A DNA stretch of 64,000 bases from Toxonevra muliebris (Eukaryota; Arthropoda; Insecta; Diptera; Pallopteridae). Where the stretch lies: contig OY829328.1 in NCBI GenBank assembly GCA_963691655.1, positions 77,938,400 through 78,002,399 on the forward strand, written 5' to 3'. Within the stretch, counting starts at the first letter, position 1. Each line of letters starts with the position of its first letter. Positions 57,488-64,000 of the stretch are shown in pieces. The notes beneath the pieces were generated by a model. It was not told where the DNA came from, did no database searches, and saw nothing but the letters and a program-made list of their open reading frames with translations. The position numbers and the translations under genes were made by a program.

Positions 57488-59016
57488 AGAAAAAGTGATA
57501 ATGTGGCAGTAATAAAATTCAAAACATTATGGGAAAAATTTAGAAATTTATTAATACACAAATAGAAATACATTTCCAACCTTAATTTTTTGCTATCATA
57601 TGAATGAAAAATAAATCACAGGGTTGCAATTTACTCTTTAAGAAGAGAGCAGGACCAACGCACTGCTTTCAATTGACCAATCAAAGTCGTTAGTTTTCAT
57701 TGAATGAGAGCGAGAGAGAGAGTAAATTTCTTTTAATATGCGTAAAATTCAAAATTTGATTCAGCATGATATTCAAGTTACTCACCCGTTGTTTTAAACT
57801 TTCCTCTCTCTAGAAAACTATCAAGTTAACATATTTTTTATCTAAATATTTATGTTTGATGTATTTTCTTGCCATTTATTATATTTATATTTATCAAACA
57901 AAAATAAAAATTCTGAGTGCATTTAATTAAAATTCTACTCTTTTTTTCACAAACTAAAAACTCAAATGAACACATAAAAATTTCGTTTTGGTTTTCCTAA
58001 GTAAATATAGAATAAAAAAAAAAAAATAATAATAAAATGTTGGTAGACGTTGATAAAATCATGTGCTCGTAGTTACTCAAAGGATTTCAACAGAAAAGAA
58101 AAGCGGATGCTAAAAAGCGGAAATTCGTAAATGTATATGTAAGCGGAGAAAAAGAAGATAGGAAAAGAAAAAGCGTAAAAGTAAAAGAAACCACAAAAAG
58201 TTTGTTTGTGCTTTTAAAATATGAAAGTAAAATATTTACTTTGCAAAAATGTGTAAATTACATTTTTTAATTTTAATAAATAACTATAAATATATTCTTT
58301 AAGATTTAGTTACGAATTTAAAATCCTAAACTAGAATTAGAGGGTGCTGCATTAACTAACCGCTACATTTGGTGCGACATTTGGGTGAAAATTTAGTTTT
58401 TAAGAAAAAAAAAATCATATACACCCATACGCCAGAATCCACCGAAAGGATTACGAATTACGAATTTCGTTTATAGATTCGAAAAAATTTTTATTCTGAA
58501 ACTCAAAGCAGATAATTCGAAAAAAATAATTCGCTAAATTTGATTGCGATTGATGCCCAGAATGCGAATTTTTCAAATTTGCAAAACAAAAAAAACAAAA
58601 AAAAAACAAACTGTTGCATTGAGTTACAATATAAAAATATAATGCACGGACTGTCGAATCCAAAGAAATAAACCAATCCCTCTCCCTTTTTCCAATAAAT
58701 GTTCAAGCCATTAAAATCGATGCTCCTAAATTAAAACACTTTTCAAAGACACGGGTAGACCTAAAAGCCCTATTCTTTTTTACTGCGCATGTTGAGAGAA
58801 TGAAAAAACTAAGGACTTAATTGGTCGATTGAAAGCAGTGCGTGGGATGTTCTCTCTTCTTGAAGAAGAAATTGCAACCTTGCGATATTTTTTTATTTAT
58901 GTGATAGCAAAAAATTAGGGTTAAAAATAAATACTATTTTTGGACTAATAAATTCCTAACTTTTCCCCACAATGTTTTGAAATTTCTTAACGCCATATTA
59001 TCACCATTTTTCAATT
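57488..59016. mobile_element. Element or duplication bounded by 225-bp inverted repeats
   Basis: Positions 57488-57712 and the reverse complement of 58792-59016 align over their whole length. Shared words include AAAACATT(A/G)TGGG, TAATTTTTTGCTATCA, GGTTGCAATTT, AAGAAGAGAG and CGCACTGCTTTCAAT. The arms are clearly diverged, about 80% by eye. The 1.08 kb between them is AT-rich with no transposase. This fits a non-autonomous long-TIR or foldback element; an inverted segmental duplication is the alternative. Confidence 0.7.
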
Positions 59017-59737
59017 TCTATTTGCAGGTTTTTAGTATTGGAGATTATGTATACGAATTGAAATTAATACTCTTGAACCAAAATTTTTGAATTGAGTTTC
59101 ACAAATCGACCAATTGGATCTGTTGATTACGAAACTGAAATTCAGGTAAATATATCAGATCTAGTTCTCGAGAAAAGTAGGCTCAAAAGTGCCAGAAAAA
59201 CTGATTACACTTTTCAATCTGGTGTACCAAAAATTGTACTTAATTTTAGTTGTTTTGGATTCACCGCTTTAGACCTTCATCTTTCTGTATGCCGCTTTCT
59301 CCCCCTCTCCCTTTCCCCCCGTTCTTCTTCCCTCTCTGGCTGTTATGCCATTATGATGTTGTATTCTAAAATTACTGCAGCCGATCATTAATTATATTTA
59401 ATGATGACTGTAGCATATATGTGCTTCATTCGTACTTTGTAATGCGTCTTTATACAAATCAGTCCCACTGAAATGAGCTCATTTGGACGTTTTTAGTTTC
59501 CGAGATACCCGATAACAATATTTACCTAACAAATGCGTTTCTGAAGTAGGTACTAAATCTATGGGTTACAAATCTTAACACACTTTGTCTGACTGAGATA
59601 AACCCGAAACGACCAGTCTAAGCCATTGGACCCAGAAAAATGAAATTTTGGGGAACACTGGCCCAAGTCATCCTCTCTGTGACATAGGGTACCTCCACAA
59701 AGAGTTTCCAATGAGCACGGTACTTTAATATCTTTGG
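59017..59737. other. Non-coding, nothing recognised
   Basis: Mixed sequence including a CT-rich stretch at 59295-59335. The frame 59092-59391 has no recognisable domain. Confidence 0.35.
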
Positions 59738-59751
59738 TTCAACTTTAATTA

Positions 59752-60034
59752 GGTTAGGTTAGAGTGGCTGTCGAGAGACACACTTAGGCCTGAACGACCC
59801 ATTGTGATACCACATAGTTGGACCTACAGTTTAACGGCGATTCCGAACGGCGGTGTGGCAATTTCTTTATAGGCTTGGTGGTTTTGCCATTACCAACCAA
59901 GGTCTGTACTTGTTACACTATCTTATAATTCTCATACACTTCATATTGATAGTGAATATAAGAAAATAATGAAAATTAACCACCAGACCAGATGAAAGTC
60001 TAGCGCACTACCCACTAGAATATCGAGGTCGTGT
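59752..60034 (-). mobile_element. tRNA-derived SINE, family S2, full-length monomer
   Basis: Flanked by identical TTCAACTTTAATTA at 59738-59751 and 60035-60048. The tRNA-like head starts at 60034 (CACGACCTCGATATTCTAGT) with a box A, but part of the box B region (GGGTTCGATTC in the dimeric copy) is deleted. The body matches 48638-48803. The 3' tail reads, in minus sense, GTATCACAATGGGTCGTTCA ... CACTCTAACCTAACCT, a type of 3' end also found in fly R1/LOA-like elements, which suggests the partner LINE. Confidence 0.85.
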
Positions 60035-60234
60035 TTCAACTTTAATTACTTTGAACAATGTTGCAATGGTTTAGACTTTCCCCTCAAACGCTCTTTTTTA
60101 GGTAGACCTATAGTTTTGTCTTGATTTCTTCTACCATGTGAGCTTTATTCCACTATTCACTGAACAGAAAATTGGGCAAGCGGGCAAGGCACTTTCCATA
60201 CAAACCAGTTACTGAAATCTGCAAAATATAATCA

Positions 60235-61205
60235 AGTGCCAAACCGCACTAATGAAAAATTCGGGGCAAAAACGGAATAATCAAACGGCTTGAGCGCAAA
60301 ACCGCACTAAAGAAAAATTGGGGGCAAACACGGAATAGTCCATCGTGTTGAGCGCAAAACTGCACTAATGAAAAATTCGGGGCAAAAATGGAATAATCAA
60401 AGGTATTGAGCGCAAAACTGCACTAATGAAAAATTCGGGGCAAAAACGGAATAATCAAACGTCTTGAGCGCAAAACCGCACTAAAGAAAAATTGGGGGCA
60501 AACACGGAATAGTCCATCGTGTTGAGCGCAAAACTGCACTAATGAAAAATTCGGGGCAAAAACGGAATAATCAAAGGTATTGAGCGCAAAACTGCACTAA
60601 TGAAAAATTCGGGACAAAAACGGAATAATCAATCGTCTTGAGCGCAAAACCGCACTAAAGAAAAATTGGGGGTAAAAAAGGAATAATCAAACATCTTGAG
60701 CGAAAAACCGCGCTAAAGAAAAATTGGGGGCAAAAACGGAATAATCAAACGTCTTGAGCGCAAAACTGCACTAATGAAAAACTCGGGGCACAAACGGAAT
60801 AATCAAACGTCTTGAGCGCAAAACTGCACTAATAAAAAATTCGGGGCAAAAACGGAATAATCAAACGTCTTGAGCGCAAAACCGCACTAAAAAACAAATT
60901 GGGGCAAACACGGAATAATCAAACGTCTTGAGCGCATAACTGCACTAATGAAAAATTCGGGGCAAAAACGGAATAATCAAACGGCTTGAGCGCAAAACCG
61001 CACTAAAGAAAAATTGGGGGCAAACACGGAATAGTTAAACGTCTTGAGCGCAGAACCACACTAAAGAAAAATTGGGGATAAAAACGGAATAATCAAACGT
61101 CTTGAGCGCAAAACCGCACTAAAGAAAAATTGGGGGTAAAAATAATAATCAAACGTCTTGAGCGCAAAAACGCAGTAATGAAAAATTTAGGGCAAAAACG
61201 GAATA
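60235..61205. repeat. 58-bp satellite
   Basis: About 17 tandem units: GAGCGCAAAACTGCACTAAT, GAAAAATTCGGGGCAAAAAC, GGAATAATCAAACGTCTT. Two subtypes alternate, one with AATGAAAAATTCGGGG and one with AAAGAAAAATTGGGGG. The order of subtypes repeats over several units, which indicates expansion by higher-order blocks. Confidence 0.92.
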
Positions 61206-61209
61206 ACAA

Positions 61210-62755
61210 TACTTCAAATCAAAAACAGAACATCATGTATTTCACTTTGGCACTCAACTGGCGTTGTTGCACTTTGCTCTCAGTTATTGTTATTTCGTTT
61301 TTGCTCTGAAGCATTTTTAAGTCAGTTTCACCAAATAAAATTTTTTACATCATATTTGTTTAGAGCCTGTCAATTGATGTAGAAAATAAGAAATGAATAT
61401 CTATGCGTTTAAAAAGTAACAACCAGGGAGGTATCTTCCACAAATATGAAATACTTGATTATAGAATACAATAATCTTCGTTTAAGTGCATCAATGAAAA
61501 CGAAAAGTTAACCGAGGAATTTTGAGTATATTTTAAACTAAAACTTCTGGTGCATTTAAACGGAAAATGCAATTAAGCGGAAATCAAATAGACGAGGAAA
61601 AATATACTTAAGTATTTTCCGTGAACTTTTGTAGATTTTATTGTATGATATTCGAATAAAAAAATCACTTAAAAAAAAAAAAACTAAACGACTATAGAGG
61701 CATAAGTAAAAATACCCAAATATTAACAATAAATGTTCAATTATTGATACAACACAATTTTGCAATAATATTTTACACATAAACATAATAACTGTGGAAA
61801 TCGCACAGATATATAAAAACCATAAACAAATAATTTCAATCAATTATGGGTTAGGTACATAGTATGTAGATACATTTCAGTACAGATCACACTTATATAT
61901 AAGGTAAATACAAAACGCAAAATGCTTATGTAAATAGGTAGGTAAGTATTTAAATGATACTTAAAATTAAAAGCACATAAGTGAGATACATAATATAAAC
62001 ATTGCCTTCTTAAGAAAAAGAAGAAAAAGAAAAAAAAGGCTAGGGGCAGGCAGGCAGGCATGCAGTAAGAGAAACATAAGCAGACAGACTATTTTGCTAA
62101 GACCGGAGGCAAAAATTTTTGAACTGCCCACACATGTAATGGGCTTTTGTGTACTTATGTATAATAAATGAGTTTGTTTGCAGTTTCTTTGTGTGAATGT
62201 GTGTGTTTTTTTGTACATCCCCATACATAAAAAATTATTTTATGTATTGAATTTCTAATCAGCAGAAAAGGTCAAATATTAATTGTTGACACTCACAATG
62301 TATAAAGTATGTAGATGTTGATATGACGCTATCACAACAAAAACAACCCAATTCTTAAAATTCTGAAAAGTGTTTCTTTGAAGAAAGAAGACTAAAAAAA
62401 AAAACAAAAACCAAAAAGAAACAAATACAAAAAAAAAAAACAAAAAAAAAAATAAAAAGCAGAAACAAAACAAAAAAAAAAAAATTAGAAACAAATAAAA
62501 TTTATATTTATATATTTAAATTTATTACAAAATATGCGAATATAAACTACTGTATCGACAAAGCGAGCTACTTAAGTCAAGTCTACAGCACTCGCATCTA
62601 TAAAGATTTAAGTTTCTCAGGCTTTTCAGCAAGCAATCAAACAAGCCAGCCAGCCAGCCTGCCTGCCAGTCAGCCATCTAGCCAGTCAGCCATTCAACAG
62701 CTAGCGGTAGTAGGTAGCTCTATTAGTCTTCGATTATGATCTCGAACAATACCAA
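61210..62755. other. Upstream flank of the Idgf gene
   Basis: AT-rich DNA with A-rich runs (62390-62485). A tetranucleotide AGCC tract (62640-62695) lies about 65-120 bp before the proposed transcription start. A short TTTCGTTTTTGCTCTGAA match to the M1 family occurs near 61290. No gene was found. Confidence 0.45.
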
Positions 62756-62895
62756 CGATCAGTTTCATTTTTAACATAGCAGCGTGAAGATCGAACGAAC
62801 GAACTGCTTCTTCTCTGTTCATAACTTTGCTTGCAATTGATTTATATCGTTATATATAGCGAGAGTTAGAATATAGCGATTAAAGCAAAAGCTTT
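62755..62895 (+). promoter_or_regulatory. Idgf6: Idgf core promoter (Inr + DPE) and 5' UTR
   Basis: TCAGTT at 62759-62764 fits the fly initiator TCAKTY exactly, placing +1 at A62761. At +28 to +33 (62788-62793) the sequence is AGATCG, fitting the DPE consensus RGWYV at the required spacing. No TATA box is at -30. The start codon follows 135 nt later with no intron in between. The spacing makes this much stronger than either motif alone, but it is motif-based only. Confidence 0.55.
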
Positions 62896-63037
62896 ATGAA
62901 AATGAAAATTTTCATTGTAATATTTTCACTTTTCTTGGCCTCTAGCTCACGAGCTGGCAAGGTTGGTCCACAGCAGCCAAATGGACCAGTAAGGCATATG
63001 GTTTGCTATTATGATTCATCAAGTTTTGTTAAAGAAG
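62896..63037 (+). CDS. Idgf6: Imaginal disc growth factor (Idgf6-like), first coding exon
   Basis: The exon starts at ATG 62896 and ends at GAAG|GTGAGT (63037/63038), 47 codons plus one base. It encodes a signal peptide (MKMKIFIVIFSLFLASSSRA, cleavage likely after Ala20), then GKVGPQQPNGPVRHMVCYYD and SSSFVKEG. VCYYDSxSFVKEG is the N-terminal first-strand motif of the IDGF branch of GH18 chitinase-like proteins, which are secreted, catalytically inactive TIM barrels acting in growth, cuticle integrity and wound response. The KVG-PQ stretch and SFVKEG favour Idgf6 over other Idgfs. A second in-frame ATG lies two codons on. The rest of the gene lies beyond the window end. Confidence 0.85.
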
Positions 63038-64000
63038 GTGAGTGAGTATTTCAGATGGGGGAGATTTTGTCTAAAAATTAGTACAATTCAGTGAAATTGA
63101 ATGAATGAAAAATGAAAAGTGTTTTTTTTTTTTGAAAATCAAAAGATTTGATGACGTTAGCGATGATAAGTTTCACACTACTAACCTACAACTACTACTA
63201 ATACACCAAATGTATTACGTAAGAAGCGCGAGTTGAGCTTTTGTGCTGATTACTAATTAGATTGAATATTAAAAAAAAATTCAAAAAAAAAAAGAGCAAG
63301 TGCTAATGAATGCTAAAACAAAATTTTATGATATAGTCATAAATATTTGCTTAAATTTTTTTTTATAATTGTAAAGCGTAAACAAAAACAAGTGAATCTT
63401 CTTGGCAACAAATAAGTTTCATTAGAGTCTGTTAAAAAAACAAAAAAAAATTTCAATTTAAAATCTTTCTAATCTAAAAAAAAACCGTGAATTTAATTTA
63501 ATTTTTTTTTTTTTTTTTTTTTTGGTTAATAATAAATATTTTTAATAAAGCACACGTCAGTACTTTTTATTTTGTACCGTACTGTATTGAACTAGATCAG
63601 TGGTGGGCAAAGAGAGTAAAAGAGTGTAGCAAGATTCAAGTTTTCGATGCATTTGCGTTCATTGGAATGACCCACTAATCAATTAATTTGATTATGTGTC
63701 AAGAAGTTTGATTAGAATTCACGGTGTTATCTCAAATGTCGAGTTCCATGGAGTTTTAATCATAAAAAAAACAGATTGAAAATATCTTGAGAATTATAAA
63801 TCAATTGGAAACCATTCATCTGTCAAAATTCTCTCCCGCCCAAAAAAAAAAAAACCATGTCTTCGATATAAATTGTTGTTATAACTCAAGTCAAATTATT
63901 CTCTCTCAGAGTGCAGTGTCGATATAAAATATAACAACAATTAATAATCTCTCTTTGCGTATGATGTCAAAATAAACTCTTTGTAAATTAAGAGTTTCAA
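63038..64000 (+). other. Idgf6: First intron of the Idgf gene (partial)
   Basis: It begins GTGAGT and is AT-rich, with T and A runs. No second exon is recognised before the window ends: the expected continuation of the GH18 barrel (LELEPALQFC-like) is not seen. Confidence 0.6.

Overview
The window looks like a chromosomal segment of a higher fly, most likely a calyptrate (blowfly, house fly or flesh fly type). It is very AT-rich, the coding exons are short and separated by multi-kilobase introns, and the rest is transposon debris and degenerate tandem arrays. The organism call rests on the gene families, the transposon types and the promoter style; I ran no database search.

Only two host genes can be read. 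The first is the C-terminal part of a minus-strand polypeptide GalNAc-transferase. Seven coding exons lie between 30326 and 6180, with consensus splice sites, matching phases and a stop codon. They encode the end of the catalytic domain (WGGEN, VGHIFR) and a complete three-repeat ricin-type lectin domain. I assign it to Pgant9 because the alpha lectin repeat is present as two interchangeable exons, 21701-21811 (basic loop) and 21267-21371 (acidic loop). This is the architecture behind the PGANT9A/9B isoforms of Drosophila melanogaster. Upstream exons were not found in the window. The second gene is the first coding exon of an Idgf6-like chitinase-related secreted protein on the plus strand (62896-63037), with an initiator and DPE core promoter just upstream.

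Layout: 1-6180 is AT-rich DNA with a 1.9 kb array of a 22-bp unit, then the Pgant 3' end. From 6.3 to 30.1 kb are Pgant introns filled with foldback elements of one family (four copies), a tRNA-derived SINE, Jockey-like and R1/LOA-like non-LTR fossils, a degenerate mariner carrying a nested non-LTR fragment, a 93-bp minisatellite and a GTTACTTTTGTATAAAAA array. From 30.3 to 62.7 kb lie mostly inverted-repeat elements and expanded simple arrays: a 1.76 kb element with a 95-bp unit, a 1.14 kb foldback with perfect 35-bp ends, an 11-bp satellite, a piggyBac-like MITE, a nearly intact DD37D (maT-type) transposon with one nonsense codon, a dimeric SINE flanked by a perfect 14-bp target duplication, two long arrays built on TTTTGGTCTGAATT, a pair of 225-bp inverted repeats, and a 58-bp satellite.

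The most interesting signals are the charge-opposite alternative lectin exons with their weak splice sites, and the two-tRNA-head composite SINE that appears to have retroposed as one unit.
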